Assembly (NCBI RefSeq): GCF_002742265.1
Contig: NZ_MDGL01000160.1
Coordinates: forward strand, 1 to 64,000
Length of the DNA: 64,000 nucleotides
Direction of reading: 5' to 3'
Source of the DNA: Maribacter sp. 4G9
GTDB lineage: Bacteria; Bacteroidota; Bacteroidia; Flavobacteriales; Flavobacteriaceae
The translations under genes were made by a program, and so were the position numbers. Of this stretch, positions 38,282-47,167 are shown piece by piece. Below the pieces are notes generated by a model. That model was given only the letters and a program-made list of their open reading frames with translations, was not told the origin of the DNA and did no database searches. Every line of letters begins with the position of its first letter. The first letter of the stretch is position 1.

Positions 38282-39709
38282 TTAGTTTTTTCCGATGGGT
38301 GGTGGCCCATCTATCATAGCTTCATATACTTCATTTCCTTTTCTAGTCTTAAATTCTTCCTTAACGGCATCTACCATTTTTGGGTTTTCAAAAAGATCCA
38401 ACATGGTCATGCCCATCGCCTTGGCAGCATAAACCATTCCTTTGTGACCAATGGACATACCGCCACAGGCTACCACAGCCCATGAGTGCCAGGGCGTATC
38501 TTTTGGAGCTACGGTAACCCCAAGATTTATGTTGGGTACATTCCAGCTCACGTCGCCCACATCCGTGGAACCGCCCCCGGGATTCTCTTCGGTTTCTTTT
38601 AGGGGATGTACCTTGCCGTCCATGCCAACTTCAGGTTTACCCGTAGCCTTTTGAATGGCCCTTCCAAAAGTTTCTTCCGCTTCGGTATAGCTTATTGGTC
38701 CTAAAAGTTCGAGATTTGATTGCATGATTTCCCCACCGGTCCTGTTTACCAAGGTTTCGTAAATACCCGATACCAATGTTATTTTGTAGTCCACATCCGC
38801 CATGATGGCCGCACCTTCCGCCATTGCCTTTACACGTTCGTAGGTTGGCAACATCTTGGACCTTTTTGGGTCACGTACCCGCACCCAAAGTTTGGCATAG
38901 TCGGGAACCACGTTTACTACTTGTCCACCATCCTGTATATGATAGTGGATCCTTGATGTGGGGAGAATATGCTCCCTGTAATAGTTTATCCCGGTAGTAT
39001 ACAATTCCAACGCATCTGAGGCGCTTTTTCCGTTCCAAGGGTCCATGGATGCATGCGCGGTCTGTCCATGGAATTCTACGATAAAATCGATAAGGGAAAG
39101 TCCGGTTTGAACATCGGCCTCAATTCCTGAGGAAGGATGCCAACTTACATTAACGTCCACATCGTCCCAGAGCCCGGCCTCTACCATCCATACCTTGGCA
39201 AAGTATTTTTCCTCTGCCGGAGTTCCCAAAAACTTAACGGTACCTTGTATTTTTCCTTCCTCCATCAATTCCTTTATGGCAATGGCCGCTCCCAAACTCG
39301 CCGTACCGAACATGTTGTGACCGCATCCATGACCAGCGGCACCCTCCTTTAATGCGGACTTTTCTGGAATGGTCTTTTGCGATATCCCTGGCAAGGCGTC
39401 AAATTCGCCTAAGATACTTATTACCGGTTTGCCAGAACCATAGGTAGCGGTAAAGGCAGTGGGAATATTGGCAACACCCCTGGTTACGTTCAAACCATTT
39501 TTTTCGGCATAATCCGCTAGGATTCTCGAGGATTCGGTTTCCTCAAAGGCGGTTTCCGCAAGTGCCCAAATGGAATCACTAATCTTGATTAGTTGCTCCT
39601 TATGTTTTTCTACCGAAGCAATAACGGCCTTTTTTTCCTTGCTCATTTTCTGGCCCTGAACAGTGTTCAAAAGACCTAAAAGGCATACTAGAAGTACTAA
39701 ATTTTTCAT
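38282..39709 (-). CDS. secreted M20-family amidohydrolase (AbgB-like)
   Basis: 475 residues with an N-terminal signal peptide (KNLVLLVCLLGLLNTVQG). Metal and catalytic motifs are present: GHGCGHNMFGTASLG, LGTPAEEKYFAKVWM, SWHPSSGIEAD and the late GGGSTDVGDVSWNVP. This arrangement is that of p-aminobenzoyl-glutamate hydrolase-type amidohydrolases, here exported. Eleven bases lie between the Lacal_2735 start and its stop, so they may form one unit. Confidence 0.9.
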   Translation of the reverse strand: MKNLVLLVCLLGLLNTVQGQKMSKEKKAVIASVEKHKEQLIKISDSIWALAETAFEETESSRILADYAEKNGLNVTRGVANIPTAFTATYGSGKPVISILGEFDALPGISQKTIPEKSALKEGAAGHGCGHNMFGTASLGAAIAIKELMEEGKIQGTVKFLGTPAEEKYFAKVWMVEAGLWDDVDVNVSWHPSSGIEADVQTGLSLIDFIVEFHGQTAHASMDPWNGKSASDALELYTTGINYYREHILPTSRIHYHIQDGGQVVNVVPDYAKLWVRVRDPKRSKMLPTYERVKAMAEGAAIMADVDYKITLVSGIYETLVNRTGGEIMQSNLELLGPISYTEAEETFGRAIQKATGKPEVGMDGKVHPLKETEENPGGGSTDVGDVSWNVPNINLGVTVAPKDTPWHSWAVVACGGMSIGHKGMVYAAKAMGMTMLDLFENPKMVDAVKEEFKTRKGNEVYEAMIDGPPPIGKN

Positions 39710-39966
39710 CTTGATTGGTTTTTGTGGTATGGATATTCGTTGTTCAAATAAAAAATTTCGAAATATGATTCGATTGCATCGTAAATATAGGACTTTAAAA
39801 GGTTTAAAGGAAGTTGATAGTTACGTGGAATGCTAAATTTTTATGTTCCGGTCAGGCTATTGGGGCGAACGCAAAAGCTTCATTCCGCATATCTAATAGG
39901 AAAATATACTTAACGGCTTGGTTTTTCGTTATATATCAACCTACTCGGGCCCTAAATTTTACCAGT

Positions 39967-41022
39967 ATGAAAAATTCTATCCTTCTATTCCTTCTTTGTG
40001 GAACTTTTATTATCAATAGTTCCTGTAGTTCTACCAACAGGTTGACCATGGGGGTAACACAGGCACCAAGGATATCAATTCCTTCAAATGTTACCAAAAT
40101 TGGTATTATTAACCGGAGCATTCCATCCGAAGAAAATAACAAACTTGACAAACTTGATAAAGTATTGTCCTTGGAAGGGCGAAATTTGGATAAAGAAGGT
40201 GCGGAATATGCCATTCAAGGCCTTATGGATGAATTAAGTAGGGATGGAAGGTTTGAGGTAATTAACATAGCGGATGTTGATGATCAGCGAAAGGGGCTTG
40301 GTGTCTTTCCTGCGGCGTTACCTACCGATGTTGTGGAAGAAATTTGTCGTACACATGGCGTAGACCTCCTTTTTTCATTGGAGTTCTATGATACGGACAC
40401 AACTCCCAACTATGAATTGACCACGGTAAACCTGCCCAACAACCTTGGTATCAATGTGGGTATTCCAGGTCATAGATTGACCCTAAATACGTTAATTGAA
40501 AACGGCTGGAGGGTATACGATCCAACTACAAAAACTATATTGAATGAGTATATTTTTAATGATTTCCTTACTTCAATAGGGGAAGGCGTCAACCCTGCGA
40601 AAGCATTTGAGGCCATTGTTGGCAGAAAGGAAGGTGTATTGCAAATCAGCAATACCATTGGTGTGGATTACGGACTTTTAACGAGGCCTATAAACGTTAG
40701 GGTGGCTAGGGATTATTTTGTGCGGGGCACCAATAATTTCAAAATAGCGATGCGACGGGCCAGAACGGGCAACTGGGACGGTGCTGCCGATTTATGGGCC
40801 GCTGAACTCAATAACAGAAAGCCTAAAATTGCCGGAAGGGCCCATTATAACATGGCCATCATCAATGAAATCAATGGCGATCTGGAAAAAGCTTTGGAAT
40901 TTGCTTCCGCTTCATATTCCGATTTTGAAACAAGATTGGCCTTGGACTACGTAAACATCCTACGAAGAAGAATAGCCGAAAAGCAAGAATTGGAAGCCAA
41001 GTTCGATCAGCTTTCCAGATAA
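39967..41022 (+). CDS. DUF6340-type lipoprotein
   Basis: 351 residues from ATG 39967, which gives a lipoprotein signal MKNSILLFLLCGTFIINSSC with the lipid-modified Cys near residue 20; the longer open frame from 39814 has no signal and is rejected. The central part (AAEYAIQGLMDELSRDGRFEVI, EICRTHGVDLLFSLEFYDTD) and the C-terminal helical repeat (NWDGAADLWAAELN, AHYNMAIINEINGDLEKALE) fit the family of Bacteroidota lipoproteins with a TPR-like end. Function unknown. Confidence 0.8.
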   Translation: MKNSILLFLLCGTFIINSSCSSTNRLTMGVTQAPRISIPSNVTKIGIINRSIPSEENNKLDKLDKVLSLEGRNLDKEGAEYAIQGLMDELSRDGRFEVINIADVDDQRKGLGVFPAALPTDVVEEICRTHGVDLLFSLEFYDTDTTPNYELTTVNLPNNLGINVGIPGHRLTLNTLIENGWRVYDPTTKTILNEYIFNDFLTSIGEGVNPAKAFEAIVGRKEGVLQISNTIGVDYGLLTRPINVRVARDYFVRGTNNFKIAMRRARTGNWDGAADLWAAELNNRKPKIAGRAHYNMAIINEINGDLEKALEFASASYSDFETRLALDYVNILRRRIAEKQELEAKFDQLSR

Positions 41023-42339
41023 TCAATTATTAAGCGCTTCTTTATAGGTTTCCAAGCAGCGCTCCCTGGCCATTTTATGGTCCACCATTTTATCGGGATA
41101 GGTTAGTTCTTGCAGTTCTGGAACCCATTTGTTGATATATTCCCTTTCCTTGTCGAACTTATCCACTTGTGTCATGGGGTTGAATATCCTAAAGTAAGGG
41201 GCTGCATCCACACCACTTCCTGCGGCCCATTGCCAATTTCCCACGTTGGAACTCATCTCATAATCCAGGAGTTTTTCAGCAAAATAGGCTTCTCCCCAGC
41301 GCCAATCAATCAATAAATGTTTACAAAGGAAACTTGCAACGAGCATCCGTACCCTGTTGTGCATGAAACCTGTTGTGTTGAGTTCCCGCATTCCGGCATC
41401 TACAAGGGCATAACCCGTTACTCCCTTTTTCCATTTTTCAAATTCATCTTCATTGTTGCGCCATTCTATGCGGTCATATTTCGGCTTAAAAGCTTTATCC
41501 TTGGTATGTGGAAAATGCCAAAGTATTTGCATAAAAAATTCGCGCCAGATCAATTCGCTCCAAAACACTTCGTTCTCCTCATGAATGGCTTTTTTCATCA
41601 TTTTTCTTACCGATGCCGTCCCAAACCTCAAATGGGGGCCCAACCGTGAGGTGCCGTTCTCCTTTGCAGGAAAGTTTCGGGTATCTTCATAATTGTTGAT
41701 CAGGGTAGGGGTGACCGTATAATCAGGTACCTCAATATCCGATTTTTTAAACCCCAAATCGCTCAACGATAGGTTTGGTAGTCTTGTATTATTTATCAGG
41801 TTATCCAGAAAGCCGTGGGTATAATGAATTTCCAAATCCTTGTCCTTTTCAAAGACTTCTTTCCACTTGTTCTTGTAAGGCGTATATACCACATACGGGT
41901 CACCGTCGTCCTTCATGACTTCGGATTTTTCAAAAATAACCTGGTCCTTAAAAGTGTGGAAAGCTATATCATTGTCTCCCAATAGCTTTTCGATCTCCGC
42001 ATCCCTTTCCCGGGCATAGGGCTCGTAATCCCTGTTCGTATACACCGATTGAATATCATAGGTATCAATAAGCTCTTTGAATATATTTTTTGGCGTTCCC
42101 GAATATATTGCCAAAGAGCTGTTCCATGCATCTTGAAGTTCGCTCCTCATTTTTTGCAAGGATTCAAAAATGAAGGTTACCCTGGCATCCTTTTCGGGCA
42201 ATTTGGAAAGTATATTGGTGTCGAAGATAAAAATGGGCAGTACTTTTTGTTCGCCTTTCAATGCCGCTAAAAAACCGACATTATCGTCCAAGCGCAAATC
42301 CCTTCTAAACCAAAAAATATTGAGTTTGTTTTTGGACAT
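41023..42339 (-). CDS. phr: deoxyribodipyrimidine photolyase / cryptochrome
   Basis: 438 residues. FWFRRDLRLDDN at the start of the antenna domain; FAD-binding C-terminal domain with FMHNRVRMLVASFLCKHLLIDWRWGE and the long line LDYEMSSNVGNWQWAAGSGVDAAPYFR, which holds the FAD-contacting Asn and Trp. Class I CPD photolyase type, though a DASH-like cryptochrome cannot be wholly excluded. Blue-light DNA repair. It is the last gene of a three-gene operon with no gaps (SRPBCC, SDR, phr). Confidence 0.92.
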   Translation of the reverse strand: MSKNKLNIFWFRRDLRLDDNVGFLAALKGEQKVLPIFIFDTNILSKLPEKDARVTFIFESLQKMRSELQDAWNSSLAIYSGTPKNIFKELIDTYDIQSVYTNRDYEPYARERDAEIEKLLGDNDIAFHTFKDQVIFEKSEVMKDDGDPYVVYTPYKNKWKEVFEKDKDLEIHYTHGFLDNLINNTRLPNLSLSDLGFKKSDIEVPDYTVTPTLINNYEDTRNFPAKENGTSRLGPHLRFGTASVRKMMKKAIHEENEVFWSELIWREFFMQILWHFPHTKDKAFKPKYDRIEWRNNEDEFEKWKKGVTGYALVDAGMRELNTTGFMHNRVRMLVASFLCKHLLIDWRWGEAYFAEKLLDYEMSSNVGNWQWAAGSGVDAAPYFRIFNPMTQVDKFDKEREYINKWVPELQELTYPDKMVDHKMARERCLETYKEALNN

Positions 42340-43026
42340 TTAACTTAGGTTTAGGGTGGAAATCCCTCCGTCAACACCAATTATTTGTCCGGTCATCCAA
42401 GAACTTTTATCACTTAAAAGAAAGGAAACAATATTTCCTATATCTTCTGGAGTACCTACTCTTTTTAAGGGATGTCTTTCGCCCATGGATTCCCTTTTTT
42501 TGTCGTTGTTCAGCAATCTGCTTGCCAAAGGGGTATCGACAAGCGAAGGTGCCACGACGTTCACCCTAATTTTTGGCGCATATTCTGCGGCCAAAGATTT
42601 TGCAAACCCTTCAATGGCGCCTTTTGCCGAAGCTACACTGGTATGGAAGGGCATTCCATTGGAAACGGCCACGGTACTGAAGAAAACCATGCTTGAATCT
42701 TCTTTCATCTTGGCAATTATACTTTTCACGACCCTTACCAAACCAAAGAAATTAATTTCCATATCGTTCTCAAAGGTCTCTAGGCTCATCATCTTAAAAG
42801 GCTTCAGGTTGATACTTCCGGGACAATAGACGAATCCGTCAAGCTCAGGAATATTGTCAGTATTTAGAACATCCTCTATGGCATCAAATGGGATATGGGT
42901 AATACCTTGCATGTATTCAGGAGGTTCAGTTCTAGAGGCCACGATCAAATTATGGGTTTCCTTTAATTGGTCTACAATATCCAATCCTATCCCATGCGAA
43001 CCGCCAATCAATAATATCGTCTTCAT
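42340..43026 (-). CDS. SDR-family protein of photolyase operon, lacking catalytic Tyr
   Basis: 228 residues. The cofactor motif LLIGGSHGIGLDIV and NVVAPSLVDTPLA are typical of short-chain dehydrogenases, but the YxxxK motif reads V-A-S-A-K: the catalytic Tyr is Val. The Lys and Ser (FFSTVA) remain. It may be a binding protein or use other chemistry. Starts one base after the end of the SRPBCC gene and ends at the phr start, an arrangement seen repeatedly in Flavobacteria. Confidence 0.88.
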   Translation of the reverse strand: MKTILLIGGSHGIGLDIVDQLKETHNLIVASRTEPPEYMQGITHIPFDAIEDVLNTDNIPELDGFVYCPGSINLKPFKMMSLETFENDMEINFFGLVRVVKSIIAKMKEDSSMVFFSTVAVSNGMPFHTSVASAKGAIEGFAKSLAAEYAPKIRVNVVAPSLVDTPLASRLLNNDKKRESMGERHPLKRVGTPEDIGNIVSFLLSDKSSWMTGQIIGVDGGISTLNLS

Positions 43027-43524
43027 TTATATAGTTTTAAATTCAAGTCTATTTTCCTTATCTGGAATAGTACCGAAAAGCGCTGTCAATTTTTGCTCCC
43101 TATACTTAAATATTTGCTGTAATTGCCTTTTTACTAACAAAGGATGCGCCATTTGGCCCAAAATGCCAAATGGTAATTTATAATCAATAATGTCCTCCAT
43201 TTCTATACCGCCCTCAATTTCGTTTATAAAATGTTTGTGATGCCATAAGCGGTATGGTCCAAAACGCTGTTCGTCCACAAAGTAACTTCCCTGTTGGACC
43301 TGGGTTATCTCTGTTACCCATTTAGTGGTATAACCAGGAAATGGTTTCACATTATATTGGATGATTTGCCCTGGGAACATTTTTCTATCCGCCCCATCAA
43401 GTATATCAAAACCCATGTGCTCTGGTGTAATTACGGTTAAGTTTTTCGGATCTGAAAGGAACTCCCACGCTTCCCGTGTGCCTATGGGTAGATATTGTTT
43501 TGATTTCAGTTGATACAGCTTCAT
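43027..43524 (-). CDS. SRPBCC-family protein (cell-division-inhibitor-like)
   Basis: 165 residues. The fold starts with LPIGTREAWEFLSDPKNLTVITPEHMGF and has WHHKHFINEIEGGIEMEDIIDYKLPFG, the family pattern of SRPBCC proteins often annotated as cell division inhibitors beside photolyases. A ligand-binding pocket is likely; ligand unknown. First gene of the operon; a TATCTTTG box lies 15 bases upstream. Confidence 0.85.
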   Translation of the reverse strand: MKLYQLKSKQYLPIGTREAWEFLSDPKNLTVITPEHMGFDILDGADRKMFPGQIIQYNVKPFPGYTTKWVTEITQVQQGSYFVDEQRFGPYRLWHHKHFINEIEGGIEMEDIIDYKLPFGILGQMAHPLLVKRQLQQIFKYREQKLTALFGTIPDKENRLEFKTI

Positions 43525-43538
43525 ATAATGAATTTAAA

Positions 43539-43596
43539 CAAAGATATTTAATTTATGTTTAATGATAAGTTAAAAAGATTAAACAAAAATTAAACC
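43539..43596 (-). promoter_or_regulatory. promoter and possible operator of photolyase operon
   Basis: TATCTTTG on the minus strand at 43539-43546. Just upstream lie an inverted TGTTTAA/TTAAACA pair (43556-43562 and 43579-43585) and direct repeats GATTAAACA and AATTAAACC eleven bases apart. This fits a MerR-like light-response site, but no such regulator is in the window. Confidence 0.4.
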
Positions 43597-43725
43597 TTTT
43601 ACATCGACCTAGGAATAGTAAAAAGAATGTTTATCGATGAATAGGACACTTAAAAGGTTAAAAAGGTTTTAGTATATGACCTAAGAAAAGGATTTTGTAA
43701 TTTTCCATGTAATGTGAGTTTTGCC

Positions 43726-44904
43726 ATGAAATATGTTACGGCTTTTTTATTTCTTCTTGTTTCCGTCCTAAAGGCGCAGCAAACCGTATCTGTAGTGGGC
43801 GTTCTGGATAGTGAGATAAACGAAACTTCGGGTCTTCTTTTTTTTAACGATCGATTGATTACCCATAACGATTCCGGAAATGAACCTGTGCTTTATGAGA
43901 TGGATACGACCTCTTTGTCCATAACCAGACGAATAACCATCACCAATGCAGAGAATGTGGATTGGGAAGCATTGACACAGGATGAAAACTATCTATACAT
44001 TGGGGATTTTGGAAATAATGTGGGTACCAGAACGGATTTGGTCGTTTACAGGATCGATAAAACGGATTATTTGGGATCTGATCAGGTACAAGCCGAAAGA
44101 ATCACGTTCAGCTATGAAGATCAGGTTGATTTTAACAATAATGGAAATTCCGATTGGGATGCCGAAGCGTTTATATCCTTGGATAATACATTGGTTATTT
44201 TTACAAAGCAATGGCAAAGTCAGGGTTCCGTGGCCTATTCGATTCCAAAAACTACCGGAAATCACACGGCCACTCGAATTGATGCCATAAGTGAAGTAGG
44301 ACTGGTTACGGATGCCGATTATAATGACACAACACGTGAATTGTATATGCTGGGGTATTCGTCCATTTTAACCCCCTTTCTAATTAAATTTAGCGGTTCA
44401 GATAGCACGAACCTATTTAATGGGGAAGCTGAAAGGTTCGATATGGGCCTACAGTTCGTACAAACGGAAGGTATCACCCAAACCAATTCGACCGACTTCT
44501 ATATTACTTCAGAATTCTTTTCCAGGCAAACCCCAAGCATTACAAGTGAGGCAAGGCTCTTTAAATTGCAGTTCCCAGACCCAGAGGTTCCGGAGGAAGA
44601 ACCGGAAACTCCCGAAACCCCGGATGAACCAGAAACACCTGAAGAACCCATCGAAAACGAACAGGATGAGACGATTATCATCTATAAGGATATGAATTTC
44701 GGTTCGTTTCTGTATGAAATTCAAACCCCTAATACGGTTTTTGGAAGTGCCATTTTTGATGCATCGGGAAGGCTTGTATGGATTTCCAAGGATGAAGTCA
44801 ATACATCCGGAGTTATTTCAAGAAATGTCTTTGGACCCGGTATTTTTTATTTCGCTGCTTATTTGAATACGGGAACCATTTCTGTACCCTTCGCACTCTA
44901 TTAG
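43726..44904 (+). CDS. secreted protein with T9SS-like C-terminal domain
   Basis: 392 residues from ATG 43726, which gives a signal peptide MKYVTAFLFLLVSVLKAQ. The body (about 20-280) repeats beta-propeller-like strands. A proline- and acid-rich linker (EEPETPETPDEPETPEEP, near 290-310) leads to a C-terminal domain of about 75 residues ending GPGIFYFAAYLNTGTISVPFALY, like type IX secretion sorting domains. Expected at the cell surface. No enzyme motif is recognised. Confidence 0.72.
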   Translation: MKYVTAFLFLLVSVLKAQQTVSVVGVLDSEINETSGLLFFNDRLITHNDSGNEPVLYEMDTTSLSITRRITITNAENVDWEALTQDENYLYIGDFGNNVGTRTDLVVYRIDKTDYLGSDQVQAERITFSYEDQVDFNNNGNSDWDAEAFISLDNTLVIFTKQWQSQGSVAYSIPKTTGNHTATRIDAISEVGLVTDADYNDTTRELYMLGYSSILTPFLIKFSGSDSTNLFNGEAERFDMGLQFVQTEGITQTNSTDFYITSEFFSRQTPSITSEARLFKLQFPDPEVPEEEPETPETPDEPETPEEPIENEQDETIIIYKDMNFGSFLYEIQTPNTVFGSAIFDASGRLVWISKDEVNTSGVISRNVFGPGIFYFAAYLNTGTISVPFALY

Positions 44905-44959
44905 ATTATATCCTTGGTTATTTAAGACTTTCTTAACAAATGGGATTTTGGTTTATACC

Positions 44960-44967
44960 TAGTTTTG
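44960..44967 (+). promoter_or_regulatory. -7 box before DUF2911 gene
   Basis: TAGTTTTG, exact -7 consensus, 25 bases before the ATG; no matching -33 element at usual spacing. Confidence 0.4.
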
Positions 44968-44992
44968 TTAAAACTAAATAAATCAATTAATT

Positions 44993-45835
44993 ATGAACAA
45001 GGTAGTACTCTTTTTATTGGCCATTGTGGCTTCTTTTTCCCTTGAGGCCCAGATAAATACCCCGGCCCCAAGTCCTTCCTCAAAATTGGTCCAAATGGTT
45101 GGATTGACAGAGATGGTCGTAGATTATTCCAGGCCTTCCATGCGAGGAAGAAAAGTGTTTGGCGATTTGGTCCCCTATGGCAAATTGTGGAGAACTGGAG
45201 CAAACGCATATACCACGATTTCTTTTGATACCGATGTAACAATTGCAGGTAACGAGGTAAAGGCTGGAACCTATTCCATATTTACAAAGCCGGGTGCAAA
45301 GGAGTGGGAAGTCTTTTTCTATACGGATACCAATGGAGGCGGAGTACCATCAAATTGGGAGGAGAGCAAAATAATGGCCAAGGCTACCGTTCCGGTTTAT
45401 CCCATTGAAATGCCCATTGAAACTTTTACCATTACAATCGATGACCTTACCAATACAGGGGCCAATTTGGGTATCATGTGGGAGCAGGTTTATGTAGGGG
45501 TTCCTATTGAGGTTCCTACGGATGCAGCTGTTATGAACAACATAGATAAGATCATGTCCGGACCGGGAGCGGGTGATTATTATGCCGCAGCAGTCTATTA
45601 TTTAAGTGAGGGCAAGGACATTTCAAAGGCCAAGGATTGGATGGATACCGCCATGTCCATGACCGAGAATCCAGCGTATTGGCAATTAAGACAACAATCC
45701 TTGATTCTGGCCAAAGCCGGTGACAAAAAAGGTGCAATCAAAGCGGCCAAAAAATCATTGGCAAAAGCGAAGGAAGCCGGCAATGCAGATTATGTAAAGA
45801 TGAATGAGGATTCCTTAAAGGAATGGGGAGCTTAA
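44993..45835 (+). CDS. secreted DUF2911 protein
   Basis: 280 residues with a signal peptide (MNKVVLFLLAIVASFSLEAQ). The DUF2911 region contains VDYSRPSMRGRKVFGDLVPYGKLWRTGANAYTTISF, followed by the family's beta-sandwich; residues about 170-280 form a helical TPR-like tail (YYAAAVYYLSEGKDISKAKDWMDTAM). Periplasmic; function unknown. Terminator directly after the stop. Confidence 0.9.
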   Translation: MNKVVLFLLAIVASFSLEAQINTPAPSPSSKLVQMVGLTEMVVDYSRPSMRGRKVFGDLVPYGKLWRTGANAYTTISFDTDVTIAGNEVKAGTYSIFTKPGAKEWEVFFYTDTNGGGVPSNWEESKIMAKATVPVYPIEMPIETFTITIDDLTNTGANLGIMWEQVYVGVPIEVPTDAAVMNNIDKIMSGPGAGDYYAAAVYYLSEGKDISKAKDWMDTAMSMTENPAYWQLRQQSLILAKAGDKKGAIKAAKKSLAKAKEAGNADYVKMNEDSLKEWGA

Positions 45836-45856
45836 GAATCTTGTAACTTCTTATAG

Positions 45857-45893
45857 AAGCCCGAAATGCATTGTGCATTCGGGCTTTTTTTTT
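45857..45893 (+). terminator. terminator of DUF2911 gene
   Basis: AAGCCCGAAATGCA, two-base loop, GTGCATTCGGGCTT, then nine T; a strong, perfect stem 22 bases past the stop. Confidence 0.9.
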
Positions 45894-45982
45894 GGCTCAG
45901 ACAGTAGGGGCGATTGCAGCTATGCGTGCCTTGAAATTTAAAATAAACTGGATATCAATACCTAGTGGATTTTTCCTAAAGT

Positions 45983-47140
45983 TTACTTCAACAGATGCAC
46001 CCCGTCCCCAATTTCAAGCGGGTAGGTTTCACATGTTATCTGGGTCTCCGTGTAATAGGCTTTCTTTATTGCTTCCAAGGACGATTCCAACTGGTCCGTT
46101 TTAAGTAGGTTTATAGTGCAGCCTCCAAATCCGCCACCCATCATCCTAGATCCAAGAACACCCTCCAATCCTTCCCCTATTTTAACTAAAAAATCCAGTT
46201 CGGGAGTGGTGATTTCATACTGGGTTGACATCGCCCAGTGACCTTCCAAAAGAATAGAACCCACAAGATTTCCATTACCGGATTTAAGGGCATCCATCAT
46301 TTTATGGACCCTGCCATTTTCTTCCAAGATATATTTTGCCCGTGTATAATCCGTTGGACTTAGTTCCATTTGTACTTTTTCAAGATCTTCCATGGTTACT
46401 TCCCTTAGTGAGGACACGGGTTTGATACTACTATTTATAACGGAGACTACCGTTTCACAAGAATTTCTTCTTTTATTATATTCTGAATCAACGGCAAGGT
46501 TATGTTTTATTTTAGAGTCAATTAAGGCCCAGCTATAGCCTTTTAAATTGATTGGAACATAATCAAGGGTCAAATCCTTACAATCAAGAAAGAGGGCGTT
46601 ACCTTTTTTACCGAACAAAACGGCATATTGATCCATCAGTCCGCAGTTAAGTCCGATCTTATGCTCCGCAGCCTGTGCAATTAGGGCATTTTCCTCTTTA
46701 CTTATGGATAATCCCAAAATTTCAGAAACCCCCAATATAAAACCGCAACATAGGGCGGCGGATGAGGAGAGTCCTGCACCGATAGGAATATCTCCCCCAA
46801 AAACACAATCAAAGCCCTCCAAGGAATATCCCTTTTCTATCATAATCTCGATAATGGCCTTAAAGTAGTTTCCCCAAAAGGCCTGATACGGTTTGTGATC
46901 TCCATTCAGTTCAAATACAATTTTTTCAGGAGCGGTCAGAAAGGTCTCAATGTTTATAATCTCCCTTTCATTTTTTTGAATGGCAAAATATATGGCTTTT
47001 TCAATGGAAGCAGGAAGCACAACACCCATATTATAGTCGGTATGTTCGCCTATTAAATTGATCCTGCCGGGAGCCCTTACCAAAAGTGGTTTCTTTTTGT
47101 AATTCGATATAAACGAACTTTTAATGTCGTCAGCAATCAT
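45983..47140 (-). CDS. galK: galactokinase
   Basis: 385 residues. PGRINLIGEHTDYN (galactokinase signature), GGDIPIGAGLSSSAALCCG (GHMP ATP site) and GSRMMGGGFGGCTINL near the end. Phosphorylates galactose at C1 in the Leloir pathway. It follows the sodium/sugar symporter by 27 bases on the same strand, so uptake and first step lie together; no galT or galE in the window. Confidence 0.95.
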   Translation of the reverse strand: MIADDIKSSFISNYKKKPLLVRAPGRINLIGEHTDYNMGVVLPASIEKAIYFAIQKNEREIINIETFLTAPEKIVFELNGDHKPYQAFWGNYFKAIIEIMIEKGYSLEGFDCVFGGDIPIGAGLSSSAALCCGFILGVSEILGLSISKEENALIAQAAEHKIGLNCGLMDQYAVLFGKKGNALFLDCKDLTLDYVPINLKGYSWALIDSKIKHNLAVDSEYNKRRNSCETVVSVINSSIKPVSSLREVTMEDLEKVQMELSPTDYTRAKYILEENGRVHKMMDALKSGNGNLVGSILLEGHWAMSTQYEITTPELDFLVKIGEGLEGVLGSRMMGGGFGGCTINLLKTDQLESSLEAIKKAYYTETQITCETYPLEIGDGVHLLK

Positions 47141-47167
47141 GGGAATATCGTATTGGTCAATAGCTGG

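Noticed and set aside
39741-39757. Junction motif in the core region (TGTTCAAATAAAAAAT)
   Set aside because: Lacks the CGAT end and is not at a gene joint; likely chance in AT-rich DNA.
39814-39966. N-terminal extension of the DUF6340 lipoprotein
   Set aside because: The extension hides the lipoprotein signal that starts at 39967 and is unlike the family.
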